DNA of 38,718 nucleotides from the NCBI GenBank assembly GCA_017442875.1, contig JAFSPN010000017.1, forward strand, positions 1-38,718, in the 5' to 3' direction. Shown in pieces: positions 1 to 8,488 of this stretch. The stretch comes from Bacilli bacterium. GTDB lineage: Bacteria; Bacillota_I; Bacilli_A; RFN20; CAG-826. The notes beneath the pieces are model-generated. The model was given only the letters and a program-made list of their open reading frames with translations. It had not been told where the DNA came from and searched no databases. Made by a program: the position numbers and the translations under genes. The first letter of the stretch is position 1. Each line of letters opens with the position of its first letter.

Positions 1-1145
1 ACATCATAAGGAAGTTCAATTTGATAGAGTTCCCAATTTTTCGTGACATTAGACACGATAAACTTTAAGGCTTCGACAACATCCTCTTCATCATGCAAAG
101 AAACAAACAACTCGTCCTCTTTAGGAAGGAAATTAACTGGGCCTCCTAATAAATCATATTTGTTATAAATGTTAATCATTGGAATATGATCGGCCCCTAA
201 ATCTTTAATGATTTGTTTCGTGGTCATTATTTCTTCTTCTTTAAATGGATCAGATATATCGACTACTTGAACAAGCAAATCGGCTTCTTTTATTTCTTCT
301 AAAGTGGAGCGGAAAGCGTCTACTAAATAGATTGGCAAATGAGAAATAAAACCAACGGTATCAGTCAAAAAGAATGAGGGATATCCATAAACAGATATAC
401 CCCTGGTAGCTGTTTCAAGCGTTGCAAATAAAGCGTTCTTTTCTAAGACGGTTTTATCTTCTTTGCTGAGGTTAATTAATCGATTCATTAAAGTAGATTT
501 ACCAGCATTTGTATATCCTACAATACATATTTTAGGAATAGGATTATTTAAGCGTGAAACACGCATATTTCTTCTTGATAATTTTATTGATTCAAGCTCT
601 TTTTTCTTTTGTGTAATAGCGTTATTAATTTGTCTTCTTGATAACTCGATTTGCTTTTCGCCTTTACCTTTGTTATGGCCGCTTCCAGAAGTCACTTGTG
701 AATATGATGCCATCTCATTAACGAGATGATTCTTTAAATATTGAAGTCTAGCAATGTTGACTTGAAGTTGGGCTTCTCTTGTTTTAGCGTTTTTATCAAA
801 AATATCGAGAATAACAAAGGTACGGTCGATGATTTCAGCGCCGACGTGCTCTGATATATTCTTTTTTTGCAAACCTGATAATTCAAAATTGCAAGCGATT
901 AAATCAATCGGATAATCTGGGTTTTCCTCATTATATTGATTGTAAAAAGAAGCAACTTCAACAAGTTTACCAACGCCGACATATGTGCCTCTTTCAACGT
1001 TTTCTAGATTTTGTGAAAAATAAGCCACTACTTCACAGTTGATCTCTTTTAAAAGAAGAGCAAATTCGTTTTGAGCGTGGTTAAGTTCAATAGAATTACT
1101 CTTTCCTACTGATATGACTATTACCTTGCGGAATCCACTTTCCAT
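1..1145 (-). CDS. hflX: GTPase HflX, 3' end cut by window edge
   Basis: Ribosome-associated GTPase of the HflX family, which splits stalled or stress-arrested 70S ribosomes. Translating the minus strand from the ATG at 1145-1143 gives about 381 codons to the window edge. The N-terminal domain has the family segment around YVGVGKL and a basic helical linker containing SGSGHNKGKGEKQIE. The G domain has a P-loop GYTNAGKST, the G3 motif DTVGF followed by the HflX-typical ISHLP, and the G4-like motif NKYD. The reading frame is open at position 1, so only the C-terminal end is missing. It starts 7 nt after the stop of the upstream CorC-like gene, so it is probably the last or a late gene of the same transcript. 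The family assignment is secure; the physiological role is taken from the family. Confidence 0.95.
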   Translation of the reverse strand, partial: MESGFRKVIVISVGKSNSIELNHAQNEFALLLKEINCEVVAYFSQNLENVERGTYVGVGKLVEVASFYNQYNEENPDYPIDLIACNFELSGLQKKNISEHVGAEIIDRTFVILDIFDKNAKTREAQLQVNIARLQYLKNHLVNEMASYSQVTSGSGHNKGKGEKQIELSRRQINNAITQKKKELESIKLSRRNMRVSRLNNPIPKICIVGYTNAGKSTLMNRLINLSKEDKTVLEKNALFATLETATRGISVYGYPSFFLTDTVGFISHLPIYLVDAFRSTLEEIKEADLLVQVVDISDPFKEEEIMTTKQIIKDLGADHIPMINIYNKYDLLGGPVNFLPKEDELFVSLHDEEDVVEALKFIVSNVTKNWELYQIELPYD

Positions 1146-1152
1146 TATTACA

Positions 1153-2415
1153 CTACTTTTCTTCGAATTCTGTATCTACTACTTTGAGCTTTTCGACAGT
1201 GAATTCATCGGCTCCTAGAACTGTAAAATGATAATGGGAGAAGTCAAATTCATCACCGGCTTTAGCGAATCTATCTAAGATGTCTTGGCAGAATCCACCG
1301 ACGGTTGTGTAGTCGGTTTCCACTTCTTCTTCATAACCAATAACTTCGAAGAAATCATCTAAGTTCATCGTGCCATCAACGATATAAACACCATGGCCTT
1401 TTTCAATATATTCTTCTTCAATTTCATCATTTTCATCGAAGATATCACCAACGATTTCTTCTAAGATATCTTCCATTGTTAAGATACCTTCGGTACCACC
1501 GTATTCATCAATCACTAAAGCGATATGGATTTTGCTTTCTTTAAACTCTTTTAAAACATCTAAAATCTGATGGTTTCTTGGTACCACTAATGGCTTATAT
1601 AGCATTGAGCGAATGTCGGTGACCTTTTCTCCAGCTAATAACTTTTTAGCTAATACTCTAATCGGCAACACACCAATAATATTATCGACAGTTTCTTCAT
1701 AAACTGGGATTCTTGAATATCTAAAGAAATCCTTATCCTTAATAAGTTCATTGATATCATCCTCAACATCAATAGCAAAAACATCAACTCTAGGAGTCAT
1801 GATTTCGAAAGCTTCGATATCATTTAAATCAATCGCGCTTCTAACTAATTCAGCCTCATTCTCTTCGAGAATGCCTTCTTCTTCAATAGCGTCCACCATT
1901 TCGGTTAAGACGTCTTCATCAATTTGGTCTTCTTCTTTACTCTTTTTTGCAAATAGCTTACCGAATAATTTAAACAGCTTAGCAATTGGCCAAACAAGGA
2001 TAAAGAATAAATATTTAAAGAAGATAACTGGATATGCAAAGGTTAATGATAATGAATAATTAAATCTCTTAGCAAATGCCTTAGGGATGAATTCACAGAA
2101 TATAATAATGAATACTGTGAAACAAATTGTGGAAATTGTTGTACCTAAGTTCTTATCGTTACTTAAAGCTAATCCGATAAAGGTGACGATAGATGAGGCA
2201 AAAATATTAACGATATTATTGCCTAACAATATCGCAGATATTGATAATTCATAGTCGTCGGCAATTTTAATTGCGAGTTTAGCGCGTCTTTCCTTTTTGC
2301 CTTTTTCTCTTGCTAAACGATCTTTATCTACAACGCCATACACCATATCCGCAGCGGAAAAGAACATTGAGAGCAATGCACAAATAGCAACGATAAGCCA
2401 ATAATACCACTTCAT
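1153..2415 (-). CDS. CNNM/CorC-family membrane protein with CBS pair and CorC_HlyC domain
   Basis: A 420-residue protein with the standard architecture of the HlyC/CorC (CNNM) family. The N-terminal DUF21 transmembrane domain occupies roughly residues 1-150, with a small-residue-rich helix ending in AADMVYG. An acidic helical linker follows (KKSKEEDQIDEDV). The CBS-domain pair begins near IMTPRVDVFAID and includes EYGGTEGILTMEDILEEIVGDI. The C-terminal CorC_HlyC domain is at about 335-415 (VDGTMNLDDFFEVIG and YTTVGGF). Family members are implicated in Mg2+ or Co2+ export and Mg homeostasis; the older name hemolysin is misleading. A ribosome binding site (AAGGA) lies before the ATG, which starts 1 nt after the stop of the upstream paralogue, so the two are translationally close. 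Family certain; ion not determinable. Confidence 0.92.
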   Translation of the reverse strand: MKWYYWLIVAICALLSMFFSAADMVYGVVDKDRLAREKGKKERRAKLAIKIADDYELSISAILLGNNIVNIFASSIVTFIGLALSNDKNLGTTISTICFTVFIIIFCEFIPKAFAKRFNYSLSLTFAYPVIFFKYLFFILVWPIAKLFKLFGKLFAKKSKEEDQIDEDVLTEMVDAIEEEGILEENEAELVRSAIDLNDIEAFEIMTPRVDVFAIDVEDDINELIKDKDFFRYSRIPVYEETVDNIIGVLPIRVLAKKLLAGEKVTDIRSMLYKPLVVPRNHQILDVLKEFKESKIHIALVIDEYGGTEGILTMEDILEEIVGDIFDENDEIEEEYIEKGHGVYIVDGTMNLDDFFEVIGYEEEVETDYTTVGGFCQDILDRFAKAGDEFDFSHYHFTVLGADEFTVEKLKVVDTEFEEK

Positions 2416-2416
2416 A

Positions 2417-3433
2417 CTATTTGCGTCCTTTCACTCTTGCGGGTTCTGAAATATCGCTCACAAGTTCTTCTAAAACATCATCCATGGTCACCATGCCGAT
2501 GATTTTTTTGTTCATATCTCTCACTAAAGCAATATGGGTATGATGCTTCTTAAAACCATTAAATAAATCATCGATCATGATTTTAGATGAAACAAAGTAT
2601 GGCTTTTGGAGTTTCCTTCTAATTGAAACGTTAGGATTTCTTAAATAGGCACTAATATAGGTTTTGATATGTAAAACACCAATCATGTTATCGAAATTAC
2701 CATCATAGATTGGAATACGGGAATAATCGGTTTTTAAGATTATTTCGTGGAGTTTTTCTTTATCTAAACCTCTAATATTAAGAGCGAACACTTTATTGCG
2801 TGGTGTTAAGACCTCTTTAACATTAGTGTCGGCAAAATCTAAAGCGGATTGAATAATATCGCCTTGTTCTTCTTCGATAATACCTTCATCAGATACTTTT
2901 TCGACAACATTCTCAAAATCTTCTTCGTCGAATGTATTTTGATCTTTAACTTTAAAAACCTTTTCGATGAGTCTAGCAAACTTATCAAAAACAAATGAAA
3001 TAGGGAAAAGCAAAACCATTAACCAATAGATTGGATAGACAAACGCTTTAGATAATGTATCAGGTATGGAACGAGCGATAGTCTTTGGTAAGGCATCACC
3101 GATAATATAAATTAATAAGGAAATAACAATTGACGATATCATAGATATCGTATCGTTAACTAGGCCAGAATTGGAAAGAAGATTATAAAAGAGGATTGTC
3201 GAAACAGCACTAGCGACAATCGCCACAATATTACTTCCGATTAAAACTGTTATTAAAGCGCGGTCATATTTTTCACACACGTGAAGTACTAATCGCGCTG
3301 ATTTTTTACCATCATCCGCTTCGACTTGCATCTTGAATCGATTGGCACATGCGAGAGCGGTTTCACCAGCAGAAAAGAAAAAATGTGCTAATACACAAAC
3401 ACTAATGATAAGCCACGACAGAGGCACATCCAT
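2417..3433 (-). CDS. CNNM/CorC-family paralogue lacking the C-terminal CorC_HlyC domain
   Basis: A 338-residue paralogue of the next gene downstream. It has a DUF21 membrane domain (about residues 1-150, with the FSAGETAL segment near the N terminus), a linker (DEEDFENVVEKVSDEGIIEEEQGDII), and a CBS pair starting at VLTPRNKVFALN and ending at GMVTMDDVLEELVSDI. The protein stops about ten residues later, so the CorC_HlyC domain of the partner is absent. There is no frameshift remnant: the next gene begins immediately with its own ATG. The SD-like GAAAGGAAG lies well before the ATG at 3433. The pair probably forms a heteromeric or functionally split transporter; that is inference. Known family role: divalent cation (Mg2+/Co2+) homeostasis at the membrane. 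Confidence 0.9.
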   Translation of the reverse strand: MDVPLSWLIISVCVLAHFFFSAGETALACANRFKMQVEADDGKKSARLVLHVCEKYDRALITVLIGSNIVAIVASAVSTILFYNLLSNSGLVNDTISMISSIVISLLIYIIGDALPKTIARSIPDTLSKAFVYPIYWLMVLLFPISFVFDKFARLIEKVFKVKDQNTFDEEDFENVVEKVSDEGIIEEEQGDIIQSALDFADTNVKEVLTPRNKVFALNIRGLDKEKLHEIILKTDYSRIPIYDGNFDNMIGVLHIKTYISAYLRNPNVSIRRKLQKPYFVSSKIMIDDLFNGFKKHHTHIALVRDMNKKIIGMVTMDDVLEELVSDISEPARVKGRK

Positions 3434-3507
3434 TAATGAACCACTTCCTTTCTTTGCTGGCTGCAGTTATATAAATTATCATACATTAGATATAATTACA
3501 AAGGCAT

Positions 3508-3535
3508 AAATAAAAAGGTATGCAAGCATACCTTA
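3508..3535 (-). terminator. Rho-independent terminator after the Pro/Glu-linker membrane protein
   Basis: On the minus strand the near-perfect stem AAGGTATGC / GCATACCTT with a two-base TT loop runs into TTTTTATTTA. It lies 20-50 nt beyond the stop at 3556 and before the CNNM pair, so it separates the two transcripts. The very small loop implies that the inner pairs open in practice. Confidence 0.75.
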
Positions 3536-3555
3536 ATATTTATTATTTTTGAAGA

Positions 3556-5385
3556 TTAGTTTTCGTCTTCCTCTTGTGGTTCGCTCTTTAATTCTTCGAC
3601 CCAATTGATGTTCTTAATCTCACCTTGTTCAAGGCCGTTTTTATCAAAGACATCTTGAATGAGTTGTTTACATCTACGCATTGATAAACCTGATTTGACT
3701 TTAAACACTAATGGGATATCGGCATAAATGCCTTTATGGCCAGCATTTTGAACTGGTAAAGTAGAATCTTTGTATTCTTCTGGGTCTAAAGCGAAGTAGA
3801 GTTTTAAGCTCAATCCCGCGATAGTAATCTTAATATAGGTTTTTCTATGTAAGCGGAACGTATCGCCAGAATTTGACACTCTTGAATTCACGCCATAAGA
3901 TAGAATTTCGTTTTTGAGTTCGTTATAGTTGTTTTTCATCTCATCATCAGCGTTGATCATTCTTTCAGTGAACGGAATGCGGATGATTGGTTTCTTTTCA
4001 ACTGCAACTGGTTCTGGTTGAGGCTCAACAACTGGTTGTTCTTCAACTGGTTGTTCTATTGGAGCTTCCTCTTGGACTGGTTCTGGTTGAACTTCTTCAG
4101 CTGGAGCTTCTTCAACGGCTGGTTCTTCAACAGGTTCTTCAACTGGTTGTTCTTCAACTGGTTGTTCCAAAACTTCCTCTTGGACTGGAGCTTCTTCAGG
4201 GATTGGCTCTGGTTCTGGTTCTGGTTCTGGTTGCGGAGCTGGAGCTGGTTGAGGCTCAGGTTGTGGCTCAGGTTGTGGCTCTGGCTTTGGTTCAGGCTTT
4301 GGTTCCTCTTTGACCTCTTCTTTAACTTCCTGTGGTGCTGGAACTGGTTGAGGAGCTGGAACTGGTTCTGGTTGCGGAGCTGGTTGAGCAGCGGCTGGGG
4401 AATTGATACCACCATTGAAGTATTGAACGACTAATGGTCCACCGAATGTTGCGCCGGTAATTGAACCACCTGCTAATGGGTTGAAATCACTTCTTGGTTG
4501 GTTAGCGTTATTGCGAGCAATTTCGTCTCTAACAATATCACGAACAACTTCGCGGAGAAGCGATTTTAAATCATCGTTATCAGACTTGGCTGGAGCTTCT
4601 TGTTTTGTTTCTTCTTCGAAATCTGAATCATCAAAATCTTCCTCTTCTTCAGCCTCTTTTTCTGGCTCAGGTTTTTGCTCTGGCTCAGGTTCAGGAAGTG
4701 GTTCAAATTCCATCTCAGGTTCTTCGATTGGTTCGAACATGACTGGCTCTTCTGTATAAGCAATTTCTGGTGCTGGAGCTTCAGCATTTTCTTCTTGTTT
4801 TTGTTCGCCTTCTTGGACAGGATTTTCCTCAGCATTTTCTTCTTGTTTTTGTTCAACGCGTGGGTTCTTGGAAGCCTCCGCTAATGACATGAAATACGCC
4901 ACATATGAGAAGAGGACAAGAAGGGCTGCTGAGGCCATCACAACGATAGCGAGAATGAAGACCAAAATTGGAGCGTCAGCATATGGATCAGCCTTTAAAA
5001 CTACGGATAAATATTTGTTTAATCCAGTTGCTGTCATGTAATAAGCAAGTAGGCCTAAAAAGAGGGCGATGATACTACCTGCTGTGATACGACGATGTTT
5101 CTTTGCGCCAACCGCAATACCAATGATTAAAAAGAGGATTGTGAAAAAGGCAAACGCATAGAATAAACTAGGTATCACAAACTTCACGACACCGGCTAAG
5201 CCATTAGGATTAAACTTGAAAAATTCCAATTGATCAACAAAAGGATATTTCAAAGATCCAAGTATATCGTTGTCGGCTTGCCAACCGAACAAAACAAATC
5301 CTGCGGCAAATATAGCAAATAACAAGTAAACAATAACTAAAATGACTATTAGACCTTTGGCGGTCTTTCTTTGTTTCGTAAGCAT
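3556..5385 (-). CDS. Four-helix membrane protein with Pro/Glu-rich linker and conserved C-terminal domain
   Basis: A 609-residue protein of unknown function. Residues about 10-170 contain four hydrophobic segments typical of a small membrane domain. Residues about 175-280 and 330-470 are low-complexity and rich in Pro, Glu and Gln (PEPQPEPQPEP-like and PVEEQPVEEP repeats). Between them lies a short amphipathic segment (LKSLLREVVRDIVRDEI) that could be a coiled-coil contact. The last ~120 residues form a compact domain beginning PFTERMINADDEMKNNYNEL and including KTYIKITIAGLSLKLYFALDP and YADIPLVFKVKSGLSMRRCKQLI. A similar stand-alone or tail domain recurs, from memory, in many clostridial and Bacilli proteins without a known function. 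A good SD (AAGGAGT) precedes the ATG. The layout suggests a membrane anchor holding a cytoplasmic or surface domain on a flexible tether; this is inference. Confidence 0.85.
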   Translation of the reverse strand: MLTKQRKTAKGLIVILVIVYLLFAIFAAGFVLFGWQADNDILGSLKYPFVDQLEFFKFNPNGLAGVVKFVIPSLFYAFAFFTILFLIIGIAVGAKKHRRITAGSIIALFLGLLAYYMTATGLNKYLSVVLKADPYADAPILVFILAIVVMASAALLVLFSYVAYFMSLAEASKNPRVEQKQEENAEENPVQEGEQKQEENAEAPAPEIAYTEEPVMFEPIEEPEMEFEPLPEPEPEQKPEPEKEAEEEEDFDDSDFEEETKQEAPAKSDNDDLKSLLREVVRDIVRDEIARNNANQPRSDFNPLAGGSITGATFGGPLVVQYFNGGINSPAAAQPAPQPEPVPAPQPVPAPQEVKEEVKEEPKPEPKPEPQPEPQPEPQPAPAPQPEPEPEPEPIPEEAPVQEEVLEQPVEEQPVEEPVEEPAVEEAPAEEVQPEPVQEEAPIEQPVEEQPVVEPQPEPVAVEKKPIIRIPFTERMINADDEMKNNYNELKNEILSYGVNSRVSNSGDTFRLHRKTYIKITIAGLSLKLYFALDPEEYKDSTLPVQNAGHKGIYADIPLVFKVKSGLSMRRCKQLIQDVFDKNGLEQGEIKNINWVEELKSEPQEEDEN

Positions 5386-5409
5386 AGTATAGACTCCTTG
5401 TGTATATAA

Positions 5410-5438
5410 AATATATATGCATGCGAAATAATAAGCAA
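5410..5438 (-). promoter_or_regulatory. Promoter of the Pro/Glu-linker membrane protein
   Basis: Minus strand: -35 TTGCTT (5438-5433), a 17-nt spacer and -10 TATATT (5415-5410), 25 nt upstream of the ATG at 5385 with AAGGAGT in between. Spacing is ideal and the boxes are near consensus. Confidence 0.55.
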
Positions 5439-5482
5439 CACCAAATTTTCAATAAGCATGCAAATCGCCACTATTTTTAATG

Positions 5483-5510
5483 AAAAAAAGTTAGCAAATC
5501 ACTGCTAACT
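5483..5510 (-). terminator. Terminator after tRNA-Glu / gltX
   Basis: Minus strand: the 8-bp stem AGTTAGCA / TGCTAACT with a 6-nt loop is followed by TTTTTTT. It sits 12 nt past the CCA end of tRNA-Glu, ending the gltX-tRNA-Glu transcript. Confidence 0.85.
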
Positions 5511-5521
5511 AATTATTCGAT

Positions 5522-5598
5522 TGGTGACCCCAACGGGATTCGAACCCGTGAATGTCGCCTTGAGAGGGCGATGAGTTAAGCCGCTTCTCCATAGGGCC
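5522..5598 (-). tRNA. tRNA-Glu (anticodon CTC)
   Basis: A 77-nt cloverleaf with encoded CCA. The acceptor is GGCCCTA / TGGGGTC, the anticodon stem-loop is TCGCC-CTCTCAA-GGCGA, and the T arm is ACGGG-TTCGAAT-CCCGT. Anticodon CUC reads GAG. It lies 26 nt downstream of the gltX stop on the same strand. A -10-like TATAAT (minus strand 5614-5609) with a poor -35 could also give it its own promoter. Confidence 0.95.
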
Positions 5599-5624
5599 AG
5601 CGAGAGTAATTATACCCTCATTTA

Positions 5625-7295
5625 TTATTTAATTAAAGAGATAACGCATTCCATACGTCTATGCGACTCTTCTAGACCTAGTAAAGCCATCACCGCATAG
5701 AGGCTTGGAGCGTTCTTTCTTCCTGTAAGTGTAATTCTTAAAATTTCCGCTAAATCGCCGATATTTCCTTTAAAATTGTCAGGATTTGCCTTATATTCCT
5801 TGTTATTTGCGGCGTAATTTAGTTTAATTCCAATCTCTTTTAAATTGTTAAACCAAGACTGTTCATCTTCCCCAATTTGGAGCTCTTTTTCGATAGCGGA
5901 AAGAGCTTCAATGATATCTTCTTTAGTGAATTTTTCATTAAACTGTAAGCCATTAGAAATAGCTTTATCATAGCCATCTTTATAGAAGTAAGAGATGATT
6001 TCAAGGACGTTTCCGAACTTCTCAAAATCCTTTCTTGGGTTAGCTTTTTCACGGTCAATATTCATGATTTCAGTGAAATAATTTTGGTCAGATTTGATGG
6101 TTTGATAGAGGTCTGGATTATACTTTTCAGCATAGGAAATAGCGAGGTTTGTAATCTCGTTTTTATTCAGTTTTGCAAGTAGTTCTCTAGCGAAGAAATT
6201 GAGTTTTCCCATGTCAAATAATGCCCCATCAAGAGACATCTTTTTAAATGAGAAAACGAAGTCTTGCATACCCTCAAAATGGTTGCTTAAAATCCACTCC
6301 TCAAAGTTAGAATTTGCAATGGTCATAAGATACATAATGAGCGCCTCTGGAAGGTAGCCATCTTCAATAAAATATGACACTGCTGCCTCTCTATCTTTAC
6401 GCTTTGAGAGCTTGCGTTTATTGCCTGTTTCTTCGTCAATTTTCATGATGACTGGGAGGTGTGCATAGCGTGGTGCTTTCCAGCCAAGAGCGGCGAAAAG
6501 TTCAACGTGAATTGGTAATGATGCGACCCATTCTTCACCCCTGATAACAGTGGTTGTTCTCATGAAATGATCATCGACTGCGTGGGCGAAATGATATGTT
6601 GGAAGACCATCACTTTTATAGATAACAATGTCTTGATCGTTCTGGGCAATTTCGAATTGACCGCGTACTAAATCACTTACTTTTATCTTGTTATGATAGT
6701 CACCACTACTTCTAAAACGGATAACGAATTTATCGCCGTGTTTGATTCTTTCATATCTTTCTTCATTGGTTAAATTACGACATTTTGCAAATTCGCCATA
6801 ATAGCCAGGATTTAGTTTTTTGCTTTCTTGTTCAAGGCGTAAAGCTTCCAAATCTTGCGTTGTGCAGAAGCATGGATAAGCCTTTCCTTCTTCTAAAAGG
6901 TGCTTAATAACTACACAATATATGTCAGCGCGTTTTGATTGGATATATGGTCCATAACTACCTTTTTCACTATTTCCTAAATAGCCTTCATCTGGATTAA
7001 CACCAAAGATTTGAAGTTGTTCAAGCAGTTGCTCGCCTGAACCAGCAATTTCTCTTTTGGTATCTGTATCTTCTAATCTGATATAGAAAACACCACCACT
7101 TTGGCTTGCTACTTTACGGCAAATCATTGAAGTGAATAAGGAACCAGTATGTAAGAAACCAGTTGGACTAGGGGCAAATCTTGTAACTTCTGCTCCTTCT
7201 GGAAGGTTTCTTGGAGGATATCTTCTTTCTAAATCTTCGATTGTTTCTGTTACGTTAGGAAATATTAGGTCTGCTAATTGTTTGTTTGTAATCAT
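5625..7295 (-). CDS. gltX: Glutamyl-tRNA synthetase (GluRS)
   Basis: Class I aminoacyl-tRNA synthetase that charges tRNA-Glu (and often tRNA-Gln in Firmicutes that use the amidotransferase route). The product is 556 residues. The HIGH-type signature is in FAPSPTGFLHTGS near the N terminus, where the motif reads HTGS. The GluRS insertion and catalytic core carry RLEDTD, LPTYHFAHAVDD and VIRGEEW. The KMSKS-equivalent loop is KRKLSKRKD, and an all-helical anticodon-binding C terminus follows. The ATG at 7295 is preceded by AGAGGT at good distance. The frame stays open upstream to 7421, but that extension runs antisense through tRNA-Gly and does not resemble GluRS, so I exclude it. The tRNA-Glu gene follows after 26 nt and shares a terminator, linking enzyme and substrate in one probable transcript. 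Confidence 0.97.
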   Translation of the reverse strand: MITNKQLADLIFPNVTETIEDLERRYPPRNLPEGAEVTRFAPSPTGFLHTGSLFTSMICRKVASQSGGVFYIRLEDTDTKREIAGSGEQLLEQLQIFGVNPDEGYLGNSEKGSYGPYIQSKRADIYCVVIKHLLEEGKAYPCFCTTQDLEALRLEQESKKLNPGYYGEFAKCRNLTNEERYERIKHGDKFVIRFRSSGDYHNKIKVSDLVRGQFEIAQNDQDIVIYKSDGLPTYHFAHAVDDHFMRTTTVIRGEEWVASLPIHVELFAALGWKAPRYAHLPVIMKIDEETGNKRKLSKRKDREAAVSYFIEDGYLPEALIMYLMTIANSNFEEWILSNHFEGMQDFVFSFKKMSLDGALFDMGKLNFFARELLAKLNKNEITNLAISYAEKYNPDLYQTIKSDQNYFTEIMNIDREKANPRKDFEKFGNVLEIISYFYKDGYDKAISNGLQFNEKFTKEDIIEALSAIEKELQIGEDEQSWFNNLKEIGIKLNYAANNKEYKANPDNFKGNIGDLAEILRITLTGRKNAPSLYAVMALLGLEESHRRMECVISLIK

Positions 7296-7329
7296 ATTTT
7301 TACCTCTTAAAAGTCTTAGTAAAATAGTA

Positions 7330-7357
7330 TTGCAAGATAATTTTCTTTTGCTATAAT
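7330..7357 (+). promoter_or_regulatory. Promoter of tRNA-Gly(GCC)
   Basis: -35 TTGCAA (7330-7335), a 16-nt spacer and -10 TATAAT (7352-7357) with an extended -10 TGC. The predicted start is about 20 nt before the tRNA. It is divergent from gltX. Confidence 0.7.
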
Positions 7358-7384
7358 AATTAGGCGCGATTTGGAAATCCAAAT

Positions 7385-7458
7385 GCAGGTGTAGTTCAGT
7401 GGTAGAACGTAACCTTGCCAAGGTTAATATGCGGGTTCGATTCCCGTCACTTGCTCCA
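7385..7458 (+). tRNA. tRNA-Gly (anticodon GCC)
   Basis: A 74-nt cloverleaf with encoded CCA. The acceptor is GCAGGTG / CACTTGC with one G-T pair, the anticodon loop is TTGCCAA, and the T loop is TTCGATT. The 16-nt palindrome ATTTGGAAATCCAAAT ends exactly at the 5' boundary. It is followed after 12 nt by its own terminator. Confidence 0.95.
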
Positions 7459-7470
7459 GACAGCTTATTA

Positions 7471-7495
7471 CCTAGACTTATGTCTAGGTTTTTTA
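7471..7495 (+). terminator. Terminator of tRNA-Gly(GCC)
   Basis: The perfect stem CCTAGAC / GTCTAGG with a TTAT loop is followed by TTTTTT. It overlaps the 3' end of the convergent gene at 7493 by a few bases. Confidence 0.9.
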
Positions 7496-8488
7496 TTCTT
7501 TCTCCTCATTATCGTTTTTAAATGAATTCTCCAAGTTGCGTTTTTCTTCCTCGCTGAGATCAATGCTTGATTGAATGCGTTCTAAAAGCGATTCAACGGC
7601 CATCTTATTGCCTTCCTTGAAGATGTTCTCATAACGGGTGTATAAAACTTCCATATTTGGAAAATAGAATGGAAGAAAGAATATATAAGGAATAAACGCG
7701 CCTGCGTTAACTAACGGCGCTAAATAAAGTGGGTTCCTCACCACTAAAAAGTAAACAAGAACACCAATAGCACTACCAACTAATGGTAAAACGAATACTG
7801 GCCAATTTAATTTCAACCAATCTTTTCTTAAAGACCTTCTATAACGACTATAGGCATTAGCGATTGCTAAACGCATCAAAGAAGGTGTCCCATTGTTGAT
7901 GTTAGCACGATAATATAGTGAAATAGAATTAAAGGAAATAAAGCCCATAAACGCGGCAATAGCGAATGGCAACGGGAACGCTGAGACATACATCATGAAG
8001 GTTAACATCAAACCGTCATTTGCTTCTAGAATTACAAGCAGTTCTTCATATGTTTGACCCGCTAAATATTGATTCACTAATTCGTTAGCAGAATTCAAGA
8101 ATAAATCGCCATACTGTGCTTTAAAGCCGATATAAAAAGCGAAGTAAGAAATGAGCATAATAACACCATAAACAGCAAGTGATTTTAGAAATGAACTGAT
8201 ACCTCTAAAACTACCTCTAAACTGCGGTCTAAAAAAGCTCACAAAATAGCGGAAAAATGAACCGAGTTTGATCTCTTCTCCAACGCTTAACAAATAGCAA
8301 GAAATATGGGAAGCAAATAAAAATGGTAACGCTAAAACAGGAATACCAATAATAAGCACTAACTCATCAACTAATGAAAGTGCGGTCACCAATACAAAAA
8401 ATAAACCACATAACACTCCAACCGATAAATATGAAGCAATGTTGTTTTTAAAGCGCTTAAAAGATTGGGAGGCTAGAGATTCGTTCAC
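7493..8488 (-). CDS. Polytopic membrane protein, unknown function (GTG start)
   Basis: A 331-residue protein with about six hydrophobic segments (around residues 20-40, 45-68, 105-130, 160-195, 230-250 and 265-285) and a charged C-terminal tail of about 40 residues (SIDLSEEEKRNLENSFKNDNEEKE). I do not recognise the family with certainty. The repeated small-protein-like segment SLYYRANINNGTPSLMRLAIANAYSRYRRSLRKDW recalls DUF624-type (YesL-like) bacterial membrane proteins, but the match is weak. It starts with GTG, whose GTGA overlaps the TGA stop of the upstream gene by 4 nt. AGGAGG lies about 8 nt upstream, so it is translationally coupled to the NERD-like protein. Together they suggest a two-protein membrane complex; this is inference. 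Confidence 0.75.
   Translation of the reverse strand: MNESLASQSFKRFKNNIASYLSVGVLCGLFFVLVTALSLVDELVLIIGIPVLALPFLFASHISCYLLSVGEEIKLGSFFRYFVSFFRPQFRGSFRGISSFLKSLAVYGVIMLISYFAFYIGFKAQYGDLFLNSANELVNQYLAGQTYEELLVILEANDGLMLTFMMYVSAFPLPFAIAAFMGFISFNSISLYYRANINNGTPSLMRLAIANAYSRYRRSLRKDWLKLNWPVFVLPLVGSAIGVLVYFLVVRNPLYLAPLVNAGAFIPYIFFLPFYFPNMEVLYTRYENIFKEGNKMAVESLLERIQSSIDLSEEEKRNLENSFKNDNEEKE

Noticed and set aside
463-729. Plus-strand open frame over hflX
   Set aside because: It lies antisense to the conserved HflX G domain and has no SD or recognisable product.
3987-4884. Several open frames on both strands within the Pro/Glu-rich region
   Set aside because: They are shadows of the PEPQPE repeat codons; their products are low-complexity Leu/Trp- or Asn/Gln-rich strings with no SD or family signal.
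7296-7421. N-terminal extension of gltX
   Set aside because: It runs antisense to tRNA-Gly(GCC) and lacks GluRS similarity; the ATG at 7295 has AGAGGT and the expected length.
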